NCBI GenBank assembly: GCA_942493245.1
Contig: OW818685.1
Location: forward strand, 2,480,001-2,544,000
DNA from: DAOPYU01 sp942493245
Lineage (GTDB): Bacteria > Sumerlaeota > Sumerlaeia > UBA8349
Length of the DNA: 64,000 nucleotides
Direction of reading: 5' to 3'
The notes under the pieces were generated by a model that was not told the origin of the DNA, ran no database searches, and was given only the letters and a program-made list of their open reading frames with translations. The position numbers and the translations under genes are program-made. Below, piece by piece: positions 1-9,897 of this stretch. Within the stretch, counting starts at the first letter, position 1. Each line of letters starts with the position of its first letter.

Positions 1-3000
1 TCCCTCGTTTTTGCCGGGTTCCTGCAGAGCGCCCATCGGGTTGGCGAGCGTTCGCCCGCGACCGATGAAGCGAAGCCGGTCGGTTTCGAAACGCAGGGTT
101 TCATCTCCGGATTCACCGGTCGCGGACTCCAGCGTAAAGCGGTGCGCGACATGGACGGGCGTCTCACCGTCGCTGCGCGGCCGGCGCCAGGCCAGGAGCG
201 CATGCTGCTCGGGGAGCGCTTCGGTCTGGATGAACAGTTTGTTAAAGGCCGGATGCTGCAAGTCTGCTCTATGCGGCGCCAGCGTCAACTCGACATAGCT
301 GGTCAAATTGAGCCGACGGGAACGGGTGGAGCGATTGATCAGCGTCATCCGCCGAATCTCCACATCATCCTCCGGCGCGACGATAACCTCGGTTTCGCTC
401 TCGATTTCATGGTCAACGCGCCGGAACTTGGCTCGGTCCAGCGTGAAGTTGACACTGTACTGTTCTACCCTGCCGCCGGTTGGATGGTAACTGTTGCACC
501 ACAACCGGTTCAAATCGGTATCGTGGATGTAACAGAAGGTTCCCCATGAATCCCGCGTCGTGTCCGATCTCCAGCGCGTGATCTCAAAGTCGCCCCAGCG
601 GCTGTAGCCGCCACCGGCGCTCGTCAACAGAAGCCCATAGCGGCCATTGCACAGCAGTTGGGTCTTGGGCGTGGCGGTGTGGGGCGTTTCAGACTGGCTC
701 ACCGAGGGCGCGACTTCGCCGATGGCCGCAATTGAAGTAATCCGTTCGCGCGTGGAGACGTGGTGCAGCGGCGGAAGGTGCGGAATGCGTTCATGCAGCA
801 AAGGCTCAAAGGTGCGCACGCGCGGGTCGGAGTGAAAAAGACGCAGAAGGCAGTCGTCATGCAGGAAGTTAGTCAGCGCCAGGAAGCACATGCCTTGATG
901 GTGGGCCATATAGGCTCGCACAATCACCCCGGACTCGCCCACGCGGTTTGGCTGTCGGCTGTAATCCAGAGATTCGTAGTAGCCGTAATCGCTCAATAAC
1001 CTCAAATCGGCCAGCCGTTTCAGGTTTTGTACGACTTCTTGCGGTGCAACACCGACCGCCAGCAGGGTGGCATAGGGCGCGACCACGATCTTTTCCTCAA
1101 AACCGCGCTTGAGCCCGAGTTCCGGTACCCCAAACGCCGAGTATTGATAGGTTTTATTCTGGTCCAGATCCCCGAATGCGCACTCCGAGATTCCCCAGGG
1201 CGTCCGGTGCTTGTGTCCGTAGGCAATCTGGATTGCCACCGCTTCCCGGGCGGCTTTATCCAACAGCGAGTTCCCATAAGAACGTTGGAACAGTAGCGGC
1301 ATCAGGTATTCGAACATCGTCCCGGTCCAGCTGAGCAGCGCCCGATGGCGGCCGATGGCGCCGTAGGGACGACTCAGAACAAACCAATGTTCGACCGGAA
1401 TATCCCCCCGTGCGATGGCAACGAAACTTCCGAGGCGCGCTTCGCTTGCCAGCAGATCGTAAAAAGCGCGATCCAGCCGTCCTTCCGAAACATTAAACCC
1501 AATCGAAAAGAGTCGGCGGTCGGTGTTGTAAAGAAAACGCATATTGACCGATTCCGAGAGTTCGTGACAGGCTCTGGAGATCTGCTCAACCTGGTCCAGT
1601 GTTTCACCCGCGAGCCATTTAGATCGTCCGAATGCCTCTAACACGCGGTCAATCCAGTTCAGAAGGTCGCCTGCTTCCTGGGGCGTGCGCTCCCGGATGG
1701 ACTGAAGAGACGCGATACAGGCCATGTTACCGTCCGCCAGATCTTTTAGCGAAGGCGCCTCATGAAGGGCTTGATGAAAAGCCGGCAGCAGGGTGTCTGA
1801 GTCCAGTCCTGCGATCTCTTGCTCCGTCTTTTCCGCCAGAATCTCGATCCAGGCCAGATAACGATCACCCAGGCTCAGCCACGCTGCCAGTTGGCTTTGG
1901 ATCTGTTTGACCCAATAGACGGCACCCGTCTGATCCAGAGCGGTCCCATTTGTTTTTCCGGCCAGTTCTCTGGCGTTTCGCTCCGTTCGCCGAAGCAGAA
2001 ACAGTACGTCCAGAACACTGTCCGGTGGGGATTCCCACGCCCGCAGCAGTTCATCCAGGACGGGTGTACTCAGACGGGTATTCTTTTCTTCCCGGGCGAC
2101 TTGTCGCAGGACTTGTCCGGTATCGCACAGCCCCGCAAAGGCTCGCGCGTCCAGGAGCGGCGCCTGGATGAGCGACTCAAGCCCTTGCCCCAGAGTCCAC
2201 AAGGCGCCCAGCAGATTGCCGCTATCCACAGTGGAAACGTAACGCGGGTTGAGAGGCGCCAGGGTCCGGATGTCGTACCAATTGAGCAGATGACCTTCAT
2301 GGCGTTCCAGTTTTTCAATCGTTTCCATCGTCCGTGCCAGCTTTTGCGCGACGTCGTCGAGGGTTAAATAGCCGAAGTCATGGGCGCTGAGCACACTGAC
2401 CATATAGAGGCCGATATTGGTCGGACTGGTCCGCAGAGCCAATTGATTCTGATGGGAGACCTGATAATTGTCGGGGGGCAACCAGGATGTTTCTTCATTT
2501 ACAAAGTCCGAGAAATAGCGCCAGGTGCGCCGCGCCACATTTCTCAAAAAAAGCCGATCCGCTTGGGGAAGCAGGTATTGCGCCTGCACGGCCAGTGGCC
2601 GGCGATTGAGAAGCCAACCGATCATCAGGGACATGAACCAGAGCGTCAACCAGGGGCTGGCCAACCAAATGTTTTCCGACCTCCGGAGCAGAATCGCCCA
2701 TCCAACCATCACGCTGAACAGGCTCGCCAGAGCCATTGAAAACAGGAACCTGGGTACTTGGGCCTTGGCCCTGCCATTCATCGCCTGGGCCGAAGTCCAC
2801 TCCAGCAGTCCCCGGTGCGAGATGTACCTTCGATAAAAAACCCGCGCGATGGCATCCAGCGCCAACCAGGTTTGATACGGCATCATTGCCGCTTCGACCA
2901 GCACGCGCAATAGATCGTGAGCGATCTTGGCGGGGGAAACACCCTTGAGACTCTGGCCTGTGGTCGCCCAGGTGAAGGGCTGTACCAGGGAGTGAAAGAA

Positions 3001-6000
3001 CAGTTGCGTAGCGACCACAATGGAGGCCATGCCCCCGGCCCGGGTGGACGTGAACCAGCAAACCAGCAACAATACCAGACTGCTTGCTGGCAACAGGCTG
3101 CGGCGCAGATTATCAAAGATTTTCCAGCGATTGAACCAGGAAAGCGGATTGGGTCCTCGGCCGCCGCCCGGCTCGGGCACATGCGGCAGGATCCAGTCGG
3201 CGATCTGCCAATCGCCCCGAATCCAGCGGTGTTGCCGCTTGATGTAACTCAGGTAGTCCTGGGGGAACTCGTCGTATAACTCGATATCGCTGGCCAGGCC
3301 TACCCGGACGTGAGCGCCTTCAATCAAGTCATGACTGAGAAGCCGAGCCTCGGGGAACCGGCCGGAAAGAACCCGGCTGAAAGCACGCACATCGTAAATG
3401 CCTTTGCCGTGATAGGAGCCTTCGCCGGTCAGATCCTGATAGGCGTCGGAAACCGCATTGGTGTAGGGGTCTATGCCGACCGGGTCCGAGAAGAGCCGGC
3501 TGAACGCCGAGCCGCTGGCGCTCGGCAGGGAGGGGCTGACGCGCGGCTGGATCAGAGTGTAGGAACCAGCCACAACCCGGCCAGCGTGATCGAAACGCGG
3601 CTGGTTGAGCGGGTGCGCCAGCGCCTCAATCATCCGGCGGGCCGTGTCGTGTGGCAATTGCGTGTCACTGTCCAGGGTAATAATAAACCGCACGTTGGCG
3701 AGATGTTCCGGATCGCCCACGTAAACCAGGCGCTCGGCTTCTCGGGGCCGAGTGCCTACAATCAGGTCGTTGAGTTCTTCCAGTTTACCGCGTTTGCGTT
3801 CCCACCCAATGAATTTTTGCTCGGATTCGCACCATTTCCGCTCCCGGTGCAGCAGAAAAAATCGCTCGCCGCCGTGGCGCTGATTGAGGGCCTCGATGCA
3901 CTCTTGAGCGGTCTGCAGCAAAGTTGCGTCCGCATCCCCATGCAACTGCGGCGCATCCTGATAATCCGAGTAAAGGGAAAAGAGCAGATTGGCTTCTTTA
4001 TTGGCGAGATAGCGGATCTCCAAATTTTCCGCCTCGGCCTTGATCTTCTCCGCATCCACCAACATCATCGGCACAACGACCAGCGTCCGGAAAGCGTCGG
4101 GTATTCCCGAAACCCGGAAGTCCATTTTGGGCAGGGCGCGCGGTGGGAACAGCAACATCACCAGGTAATTCATAACCTCAAGCGATATCTGGCTCACGGG
4201 TATGAGCAGAAGCAAGCCGATCAACAGTTGCATCCCAAACGCTTGTCCGCGCAGAAAATGCAGGACAATCGGGAAGATGAATGTGACCGACAGGAAACAA
4301 AGACCAAGAAAGTAAACCGCCGAATGATGACGATAGGCCCAGTGCAACGCACGGAAACGCAGCGTCTCGCGGCACCCGATGAGGCGCGCCAGTTCCGCTC
4401 TTTTTTCACCGATCAGATACGTCCCGATATGATTGGGGCGTTCATCTTCCCCCGAATCGCGTTCGGGCTGGATTGCCAGATCCAGGACGCGTTGGGCGAC
4501 CTGGTCCTCCGCCAGTCTGGACCCGCGGTGCAGATCCTCAATCGCCCGGCGATAATGGTTGCGCGTGACAAAGTCCATCTGGGGGTAGATGCCGGCAGGA
4601 TCTTGACGCAGGATCTGCTCGACCCGGCTGAGCCGCTCGAAACATTCCTTCCAATCGAGCAGGGCGAGATGGCGCAGACTGGTAAAGGCATTGCCAATGG
4701 ATATTTGATCCTTTGTCTGACGATTCTTCTCGCGCATGACGAGATCGTTCATGGATTTCTGGAAGGTGCGTTCCAGCCAGATCTGTACCGGAGCCAGAGC
4801 GGCCCCTTCGTCGTACAGAAAATCGAACAATTGCAGAGCAAAATAGGGACTTGGCTTGGGCTGGGTTTCAGTCAGTTCCGCCATCAGGGAAAAGAGATGG
4901 TTCGGATCTCTCCGGTTGGCCGTAATAAGGCGATTCGCCCAGAAGTTGGCGATTTCTCGTTCACGCAACTCGGTCTGGGCTTGTCCGGCGATTTGCTGGA
5001 TGTGTTCGATCAGCACGATCCGAAGCATCTGGGGGACAGCCCAGAGTTCTCCGATGGATAACGTTCCTTCGGATTGATAGGCCTCGATGAACGCCAGAAT
5101 GTTTTCCAGGTCCACGCGCAAATCCGCATGAGCGGCGAGTTCCCGCGCCAGGGCATAAATCCGCGGCAAACCCCGATAAGACTCGTTTGAGAGCACCGGC
5201 AGCTGCCGGTAATAATGCCAGGGCAGATTCAGTAGAACGTCACGCGCATTGCTTTCAAGGAGATATTCATTGTCGAGGAGCCACTCGGAGGTCGGGGGGA
5301 CGCTCTGCTGCAGACGGCTCGCTTCGGACAGATCCACGCAAACCCGATGAACCCAGTGGCGGCTTCGTTCGAGCCGTTTGAGCAGTTCTGTATCCCGGAC
5401 CGGCTGGGAGTCCATCTGATGCTCCGTGGCCAGACGCTGGGCATATTCCTGAAACTGGGCTGGATTGAGCGGTGTCTCGTGGGATCCTGCATCTCCGACC
5501 GGACTCACTCGACCGGGATGCTGAACAAAGATCGCGGGGGAAGACTCCCCAATTTCCCGTAACAAAGTCAGCGGGATCTGCAATTCTTCAATCGGAGCCT
5601 GGAAAATCAGGACGGTCTCTCCCGGAATAAGCCAACGCGTGTGCTTCTCGATCAGTCCGAGAGCGACCCCAAACCTTGATCGCCGTATCCAGCCCACCCC
5701 GAACAAACTTCCCGTCATCCCTGCCAACAAAATCGGGATCAGAACAGATGGGAATTCGTTGGAGATGGCACCCCGTCCCTCCAGGCTCATGACAATCGCC
5801 GCGGCAAGCGCCCCGAAGAGGATAAAAAATCCGACGGCCCCGAAGACCCGGCGCCACGGAAAGGGATCGCCCATCTGGATTTCTCCAGACGCGCTCTTGC
5901 TCAACCATGCGCCACGGTGGTAGCCCTTCCGCCGCAATTTTCCGAAGGCGTCGCGGGCTTCATCTTGCCGGGCGAAGTAGGCAATGAGGGTACCTGTTGT

Positions 6001-6003
6001 CAT
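1..6003 (-). CDS. ndvB: Cyclic beta-1,2-glucan synthase, NdvB/ChvB type (3' part outside window)
   Basis: Membrane enzyme that polymerises UDP-glucose into cyclic beta-1,2-glucan, a periplasmic osmoprotectant. 2001 codons lie in the window; family members run to about 2800 residues, so most of the C-terminal GH94 phosphorylase domain is missing. Visible in order: two TM segments (about 53-73, 85-106); the conserved N-terminal block with WLLDNEYLLESN near 238; further TM segments near 560-622; the GT84 acidic motif LDSDTQ at 777-782 and QHRWIRGDWQ near 924; more TM segments after 960; a glycoamylase-like domain ending in DYGYYESLDYS near 1670; and the start of the GH94 domain from about 1783. 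The ATG at 6003 has AAGGA 7 nt upstream. The gene is the last in a leftward run of envelope and stress genes, which suits an osmoadaptive role. Function is confident; cyclic product is inferred from the family. Confidence 0.93.
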   Translation of the reverse strand, partial: MTTGTLIAYFARQDEARDAFGKLRRKGYHRGAWLSKSASGEIQMGDPFPWRRVFGAVGFFILFGALAAAIVMSLEGRGAISNEFPSVLIPILLAGMTGSLFGVGWIRRSRFGVALGLIEKHTRWLIPGETVLIFQAPIEELQIPLTLLREIGESSPAIFVQHPGRVSPVGDAGSHETPLNPAQFQEYAQRLATEHQMDSQPVRDTELLKRLERSRHWVHRVCVDLSEASRLQQSVPPTSEWLLDNEYLLESNARDVLLNLPWHYYRQLPVLSNESYRGLPRIYALARELAAHADLRVDLENILAFIEAYQSEGTLSIGELWAVPQMLRIVLIEHIQQIAGQAQTELREREIANFWANRLITANRRDPNHLFSLMAELTETQPKPSPYFALQLFDFLYDEGAALAPVQIWLERTFQKSMNDLVMREKNRQTKDQISIGNAFTSLRHLALLDWKECFERLSRVEQILRQDPAGIYPQMDFVTRNHYRRAIEDLHRGSRLAEDQVAQRVLDLAIQPERDSGEDERPNHIGTYLIGEKRAELARLIGCRETLRFRALHWAYRHHSAVYFLGLCFLSVTFIFPIVLHFLRGQAFGMQLLIGLLLLIPVSQISLEVMNYLVMLLFPPRALPKMDFRVSGIPDAFRTLVVVPMMLVDAEKIKAEAENLEIRYLANKEANLLFSLYSDYQDAPQLHGDADATLLQTAQECIEALNQRHGGERFFLLHRERKWCESEQKFIGWERKRGKLEELNDLIVGTRPREAERLVYVGDPEHLANVRFIITLDSDTQLPHDTARRMIEALAHPLNQPRFDHAGRVVAGSYTLIQPRVSPSLPSASGSAFSRLFSDPVGIDPYTNAVSDAYQDLTGEGSYHGKGIYDVRAFSRVLSGRFPEARLLSHDLIEGAHVRVGLASDIELYDEFPQDYLSYIKRQHRWIRGDWQIADWILPHVPEPGGGRGPNPLSWFNRWKIFDNLRRSLLPASSLVLLLVCWFTSTRAGGMASIVVATQLFFHSLVQPFTWATTGQSLKGVSPAKIAHDLLRVLVEAAMMPYQTWLALDAIARVFYRRYISHRGLLEWTSAQAMNGRAKAQVPRFLFSMALASLFSVMVGWAILLRRSENIWLASPWLTLWFMSLMIGWLLNRRPLAVQAQYLLPQADRLFLRNVARRTWRYFSDFVNEETSWLPPDNYQVSHQNQLALRTSPTNIGLYMVSVLSAHDFGYLTLDDVAQKLARTMETIEKLERHEGHLLNWYDIRTLAPLNPRYVSTVDSGNLLGALWTLGQGLESLIQAPLLDARAFAGLCDTGQVLRQVAREEKNTRLSTPVLDELLRAWESPPDSVLDVLFLLRRTERNARELAGKTNGTALDQTGAVYWVKQIQSQLAAWLSLGDRYLAWIEILAEKTEQEIAGLDSDTLLPAFHQALHEAPSLKDLADGNMACIASLQSIRERTPQEAGDLLNWIDRVLEAFGRSKWLAGETLDQVEQISRACHELSESVNMRFLYNTDRRLFSIGFNVSEGRLDRAFYDLLASEARLGSFVAIARGDIPVEHWFVLSRPYGAIGRHRALLSWTGTMFEYLMPLLFQRSYGNSLLDKAAREAVAIQIAYGHKHRTPWGISECAFGDLDQNKTYQYSAFGVPELGLKRGFEEKIVVAPYATLLAVGVAPQEVVQNLKRLADLRLLSDYGYYESLDYSRQPNRVGESGVIVRAYMAHHQGMCFLALTNFLHDDCLLRLFHSDPRVRTFEPLLHERIPHLPPLHHVSTRERITSIAAIGEVAPSVSQSETPHTATPKTQLLCNGRYGLLLTSAGGGYSRWGDFEITRWRSDTTRDSWGTFCYIHDTDLNRLWCNSYHPTGGRVEQYSVNFTLDRAKFRRVDHEIESETEVIVAPEDDVEIRRMTLINRSTRSRRLNLTSYVELTLAPHRADLQHPAFNKLFIQTEALPEQHALLAWRRPRSDGETPVHVAHRFTLESATGESGDETLRFETDRLRFIGRGRTLANPMGALQEPGKNEG

Positions 6004-6039
6004 TCAAGATCCTTGACGGTGAAATACCACAGAGTGCAA

Positions 6040-6090
6040 TTGTTCATGTGCAATCGAAGCATTGTAACATGAACAAATCAAGGTGTTCAA
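6040..6090 (-). promoter_or_regulatory. Promoter of the glucan synthase with overlapping dyad
   Basis: On the minus strand TTGAAC (6090-6085) and TACAAT (6066-6061) are separated by 18 nt and give a start near 6054. A dyad with arms TTGTTCATGT (6040-6049) and ACATGAACAA (6067-6076) covers the -10 and the start site. Its position suits a repressor operator or a leader hairpin; which one is not known. Confidence 0.5.
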
Positions 6091-6191
6091 CATATTCCTA
6101 ACCGAGATGAATCGAGTCAAATGGGCATAAACGCATCACCTCAAGTGGAGTTGATACAGTCAAAGTTTGGAATCCTCGAAACTCCTCCCGT

Positions 6192-6413
6192 TTAACCTTT
6201 TCTGCCTGTCGTGACCAGCAGTACAGCGCCGCAGACCAGCGCGACCCCTCCCACAATCGGTGGGAGAGGGATGCGCCGGGACTTCTCGGTTGTCACCTGA
6301 ATGGGGCCAATATCGACGGCCTTCTCCCGAGTCGTGTAGGTGATACCCTGAAACGCAAAAGCCGCTATTCCCAGCGCGACAAGAATGAGGCCTATCACCG
6401 TGTTTGTTTTCAT
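6192..6413 (-). CDS. DUF3185-like small membrane protein
   Basis: 73-residue protein with two predicted TM helices (about 5-23 and 50-68) joined by a short loop rich in charged residues and containing ITYTTREK and RRIPLPPIVGG, the pattern of the DUF3185-like family seen in bacterial stress clusters. The biochemical role of the family is unknown. The ATG at 6413 has GAGGGAG 6 nt upstream. A second, longer homologue lies at 10123-10452 in the same leftward series, so this block carries two paralogues. It is followed by the glucan synthase promoter. Confidence 0.8.
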   Translation of the reverse strand: MKTNTVIGLILVALGIAAFAFQGITYTTREKAVDIGPIQVTTEKSRRIPLPPIVGGVALVCGAVLLVTTGRKG

Positions 6414-6458
6414 GGCTCTCCCTCTTTCAACCCTCAGATGGGTTTTGACTCCCGTGGG

Positions 6459-6608
6459 CTACACCACTTTGCGGCCCTGAATGACGTTGAGCAACACGAC
6501 GATGATGGCCACTACCAGCAGGATGTGAATGAACCCGCCCATCGTGTAACTGCTCACCAGGCCCAACAGCCACATTACGATCAGTATCACCGCGATCGTC
6601 CACAACAT
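6459..6608 (-). CDS. lmo0937/DUF5670 family membrane protein (49 aa)
   Basis: A 49-residue protein starting MLWTIAVILIVMWLLG and ending VLLNVIQGRKVV, with two hydrophobic helices around a Ser-Tyr-Thr-Met-Gly turn. This is the typical length and sequence of the lmo0937 (DUF5670) family, small inner-membrane proteins common in stress-induced clusters and of unknown biochemical function. Start ATG at 6608, preceded by GGAGAG. It lies 45 nt upstream of the DUF3185-like gene and is probably cotranscribed with it. Confidence 0.85.
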   Translation of the reverse strand: MLWTIAVILIVMWLLGLVSSYTMGGFIHILLVVAIIVVLLNVIQGRKVV

Positions 6609-6746
6609 GATGACTCTCCTTCGCATAGATCGGATTTCGCTGCCGAGTGGGCTGATCTCTCAATCCAGCCAACAGCGACTCACTGCCCCGTTCAATCGGT
6701 CATAAGATCCACCCCTTGGAGAACGGTTTTTCCAAAGGCGGAAATG

Positions 6747-9053
6747 CTACTTGTCCCGATTCTTTTTCCCCGGTTTGTCCTCCTTGTACGGACCCTCGTC
6801 ATCTTCCAACTTTACTGTGTCCTCGGAGGCGGCTTTACCCGCGGACTTTTGCCGGACCTTCGGTCTGGCTTGGACTTTCTCTGCCGCAGCGGGCTGTTTT
6901 TCCCGCCCGCTCTCAGGACTCTTCACCTTCTTCGTTTCCTCAGCGGGCGGAGCGGGCTGTTTTTCCCGACCGCCTGGGGGAGCCTTCACCTTCTTTGATT
7001 CTTCCACTGGAGGTGCGACCCGTTTCTCCGGACCGTTCCGGGGAGTTTCCACCTTTTTCGTTTCCTCAGCGGGCGGAGAGGATTCTTTTTCCCGACCACT
7101 TGGGGGAGCCTTCACCTTCTTTGATTCTTCCACTGGAGGTGCGACCCGTTTCTCCGGACCGTTCCGGGGAGTTTCCACCTTCTTCGCTTCCTGAGCAGGC
7201 GGAGCGGGCCGTTTTTCCCGACCGTTCTCAGGAGTCTTTACCTTCTTTGTCTCCTCAGTGGGCGGAGTGACCCGTTTCGCTGGAGCGTTTTCTGGAATCT
7301 CCAACCGCTTCGTGTATCCGGGGGGCGGAGTGGGCCGCTTCTCCGGACCCTTCCTGGGAATTTCGACCCTCTTCGTGTCCCCGACGGGCGGAACCGGCGG
7401 ATTTTCCACACCGCTCCTGGGAATTTCGACCCTCTTTGTTTCCTCAGGGGGTGGAACGGACTCATTTCCCCGACCGCTCTTCGCTTTCACTTCCCGCTGC
7501 TTGAACTTGACCTCGGACTCAGGGCGGCTCACTTCACTGACCGGCACGATTCGTTCCGTTACAACAGGCGGCGCGACCTTGACATCCCCGCTGATACGAC
7601 CTTCCGGAACGCTGTTCACCTGACTCTGGATCACGGACACTTTTTCGCGTCTCCCCCCGCGAATGACTTTTTCGTTCCGATTGATCCGGGCGAGCACACT
7701 GGAGTGGGGCTTCCTTTTCGCCCTCTCGTTCGTGTAGTTGTACCGGTTGTTGTTGACCGTGTAATTGTTGATCACGGTGTTGTTCACAACCGGCGCGGCG
7801 TAGTAGTTGTTGATAATCGTCGTGCGGTTGACGTTGGTTACGCGGACGCGGGAATAGTCCCGCTCATCGCAGAAGCGGTCCTGTTCCACGATGATCGCAT
7901 GTGCGATAAAGGAGAAGATGCCGATATTCACCTGCACGTTGATGCTGTCGTCCCCGATCATCCGGTCATGATACCCCCCCCAGCGTCGGTGGGAGTAGTA
8001 CGTCTCCTGGGGCGCCAGGGGCACCCAGCCCACATAGCCGTCCCTGTGGATCCACGACACCCGGCCCGGGTTCCAGTTGTAACCAATGTCGGGACGCGGC
8101 TGTCCGACGCTCACGTTGACCATCGGCGGCGCCCAGTACCAGCCGCGGCCGACATACACCCAGTTCCCGTAATGGTGGGTCATGTAACCGAAAGGCTCGG
8201 CTGGAATCCAGGTCTGGTCGCCGTTCCACTCGCTCCACCGTCCCACCGTGAAAGGCGCCCATCCCTCCGGCACATTGCGGGGACGCCAGAAGGTGCGATC
8301 CCGTCCCTCATAGGCCACCGTGTCCCATTGTCCGTTGTCGTCGAGGATGTAGGATTCGTCATGGAGGTTCGGCGGCAGGTACTGCGCCGAACGCCCGACC
8401 TGGGCTTTCTCGGCCCAGAACGCCTCGCGGGTGGCGTTCCAGCGATCCCAGTCCGGATCAACGGCGCCATCGCCCGAGCTCACCTGCTGGGCATCGGCCA
8501 GGAGCGACAGCGACCCAACCGCCACGCTGTAGCGGGCGTTGGCGGCTGAATGGACAAAGGTCACCGTGCCCTTGATGGGAATCACTTCGGCGGAATTGTC
8601 CCCCACGCAGAAGTCAAAGACGGTCCCCACGTCGGCCAGGACGTAACCAAAGTCACTCGTGGCCTTGATGGCGGCCTGGGCGCTCTTGTTGCCGAATCGG
8701 GCCTCACCCGAGGCCACATCCACCTCGGTCAGGTCGCTCTCAAGTCCGATGATCTGGATTTGGGTACTGTTTCCGACGCGAATCCAGGTCCGGTTCGGAA
8801 CGATCAGTTCCGCCCGTCCCTCGGTTCCGGAATAAAGGGTATCCTCGGTGGTGAAAGGCGCATCTTTCACCGCCGTGACCCAATCCCGAGTCTCAGGAAC
8901 ATATCGAAGCAGATCGCCTTCGATTTCATAGACTCGGCCCACCACCCTCGGCTCTTCCGGCGATTCCGGCTGGGCCTGAAGCCGCACGGTCCCCGCCAGG
9001 AGCAGGAAAACTGCCAGTACCATCCATTTCTTTGTTGCCTCTCTTGTTTTCAC
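6747..9053 (-). CDS. Secreted FecR/DUF6600 protein with Pro-Lys-Glu repeat tail
   Basis: 768 residues from a GTG at 9053, chosen because AAGGAG lies 7 nt upstream and it leaves a normal signal peptide (hydrophobic core MVLAVFLLLAG, cleavage near VRLQAQ). An ATG at 9122 would add 23 residues with no clear signal. After the signal comes a FecR-like beta domain (about 30-190), then a DUF6600 region rich in Trp and Tyr (about 210-370, with GWAPFTVGRW and HHYGNW), then a low-complexity tail from about 480 made of Pro-Pro, EETKKVE and GREK units. Predicted to be exported and to bind the envelope or peptidoglycan; the function of DUF6600 is unknown. It sits in the envelope-stress block. Confidence 0.8.
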   Translation of the reverse strand: MKTREATKKWMVLAVFLLLAGTVRLQAQPESPEEPRVVGRVYEIEGDLLRYVPETRDWVTAVKDAPFTTEDTLYSGTEGRAELIVPNRTWIRVGNSTQIQIIGLESDLTEVDVASGEARFGNKSAQAAIKATSDFGYVLADVGTVFDFCVGDNSAEVIPIKGTVTFVHSAANARYSVAVGSLSLLADAQQVSSGDGAVDPDWDRWNATREAFWAEKAQVGRSAQYLPPNLHDESYILDDNGQWDTVAYEGRDRTFWRPRNVPEGWAPFTVGRWSEWNGDQTWIPAEPFGYMTHHYGNWVYVGRGWYWAPPMVNVSVGQPRPDIGYNWNPGRVSWIHRDGYVGWVPLAPQETYYSHRRWGGYHDRMIGDDSINVQVNIGIFSFIAHAIIVEQDRFCDERDYSRVRVTNVNRTTIINNYYAAPVVNNTVINNYTVNNNRYNYTNERAKRKPHSSVLARINRNEKVIRGGRREKVSVIQSQVNSVPEGRISGDVKVAPPVVTERIVPVSEVSRPESEVKFKQREVKAKSGRGNESVPPPEETKRVEIPRSGVENPPVPPVGDTKRVEIPRKGPEKRPTPPPGYTKRLEIPENAPAKRVTPPTEETKKVKTPENGREKRPAPPAQEAKKVETPRNGPEKRVAPPVEESKKVKAPPSGREKESSPPAEETKKVETPRNGPEKRVAPPVEESKKVKAPPGGREKQPAPPAEETKKVKSPESGREKQPAAAEKVQARPKVRQKSAGKAASEDTVKLEDDEGPYKEDKPGKKNRDK
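6900..7330 (-). repeat. Tandem 126-bp coding repeats in the DUF6600 gene tail
   Basis: The stretch beginning at 6975 recurs almost perfectly at 7101, a 126-bp period (42 residues, each made of two half-units of about 21). Neighbouring units to about 7330 are more diverged. The copies encode alternating PPVEESKKVK and PPAEETKKVE motifs. Confidence 0.8.
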
Positions 9054-9131
9054 GGTCGTTCTCCTTTTGGTTTTCGTGCGCTTGCAGATTGTTTCAATTG
9101 GCGAAAGCATTACCGCATGCAATCCATCGTA

Positions 9132-9449
9132 TTATTTTGGGGATTCCGATGCGGTCTCTCTTTGTTCACGCATGGCTTCCCGACCGGCTGTGACGGCGGC
9201 GGCGATCTCCGTCCCCTTGTCATGGATCGCTTCTTTGGCGTCGTGTAGAACACTTTCGACTTTGTCCTTCGCGGTTTCCAGAGCGCCCTCCACTTTGTCT
9301 TTGACGTCGTGTGTCCGCTTGGCCAATAGATCGCGCGTCTCCTTGCCCGAATGAGGCGCGTAGATCAGCGCGATTCCCGCGCCGATCAAGGCTCCCGCCG
9401 CAAACGCGAGCAGGCACCCATCCACATGATACGAACAGTTCTCAGACAT
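9132..9449 (-). CDS. YtxH domain protein
   Basis: 105 residues with a single N-terminal TM helix containing the glycine-rich YtxH signature (AAGALIGAGIALIYAPHSG near 17-35), followed by a long charged amphipathic helix with repeated KD, KV and AKD motifs. YtxH proteins are general-stress membrane proteins; their molecular role is undefined. The ATG at 9449 overlaps the end of the upstream DUF948 gene by 8 nt, so the two are probably translationally coupled. Confidence 0.85.
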   Translation of the reverse strand: MSENCSYHVDGCLLAFAAGALIGAGIALIYAPHSGKETRDLLAKRTHDVKDKVEGALETAKDKVESVLHDAKEAIHDKGTEIAAAVTAGREAMREQRETASESPK

Positions 9450-9897
9450 GATCTCGTTCCTCCCTTATCGGATTGTGCTGGTTCTTTAATTGTTCCGGCT
9501 TATGTGGCTGAAGCAGCGTCCTCAAAAATACGGTCGCCCCCACACGAAGCATCTTTGAGTTGAAAAGCAGGGACAGGATGGGCGGCTCGACCAGAGAACC
9601 GACCTGCCTGACAAACTGGTCCACCCGCTCCGTCCAGATCTGGACGACGCGCGACACCTTCCCCACCTCTTCCATGTACTGATTGGTCCGTTCCGAGAGC
9701 TCGCTGATGCTCTGGACCAGTCCGCGACTGTCCTGCAGGAGCGCCTGTGCGCTTGCCTCCAACCGTTCCGTCGTGAGCGCCAGGTGTTTCATCGAGTGTC
9801 CAACCTGGAAGGCGATGGGCACGATGCAGACCACCAGTACGACAATGGCGAGGGATGCAAGAAGCAAGGCGATCTGTAAGGCGATTGACATTTCCAT
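9442..9897 (-). CDS. DUF948-like membrane-anchored coiled-coil protein
   Basis: 151 residues from ATG 9897, which has GGAGGGGAGG upstream; an ATG 39 nt earlier lacks such a site. One N-terminal TM helix (about 7-30) is followed by a predicted coiled coil with TERLEASAQALLQD and SELSERTNQYMEEV, then a second hydrophobic stretch near the C-terminus. This is the DUF948 layout. DUF948 and YtxH genes are often paired, as here, where they overlap. Probably an inner-membrane stress protein with no known enzymatic activity. Confidence 0.8.
   Translation of the reverse strand: MEMSIALQIALLLASLAIVVLVVCIVPIAFQVGHSMKHLALTTERLEASAQALLQDSRGLVQSISELSERTNQYMEEVGKVSRVVQIWTERVDQFVRQVGSLVEPPILSLLFNSKMLRVGATVFLRTLLQPHKPEQLKNQHNPIREERDHV

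Noticed and set aside
3310..5061. Long plus-strand ORF of 583 codons
   Set aside because: Lies opposite the GT84 and membrane part of the glucan synthase. Basic, low-complexity composition and no family match; a shadow frame caused by GC-rich codons.
7704..8549. Plus-strand ORF of 281 codons
   Set aside because: Opposite the DUF6600 region; Val/Pro/His-rich shadow.
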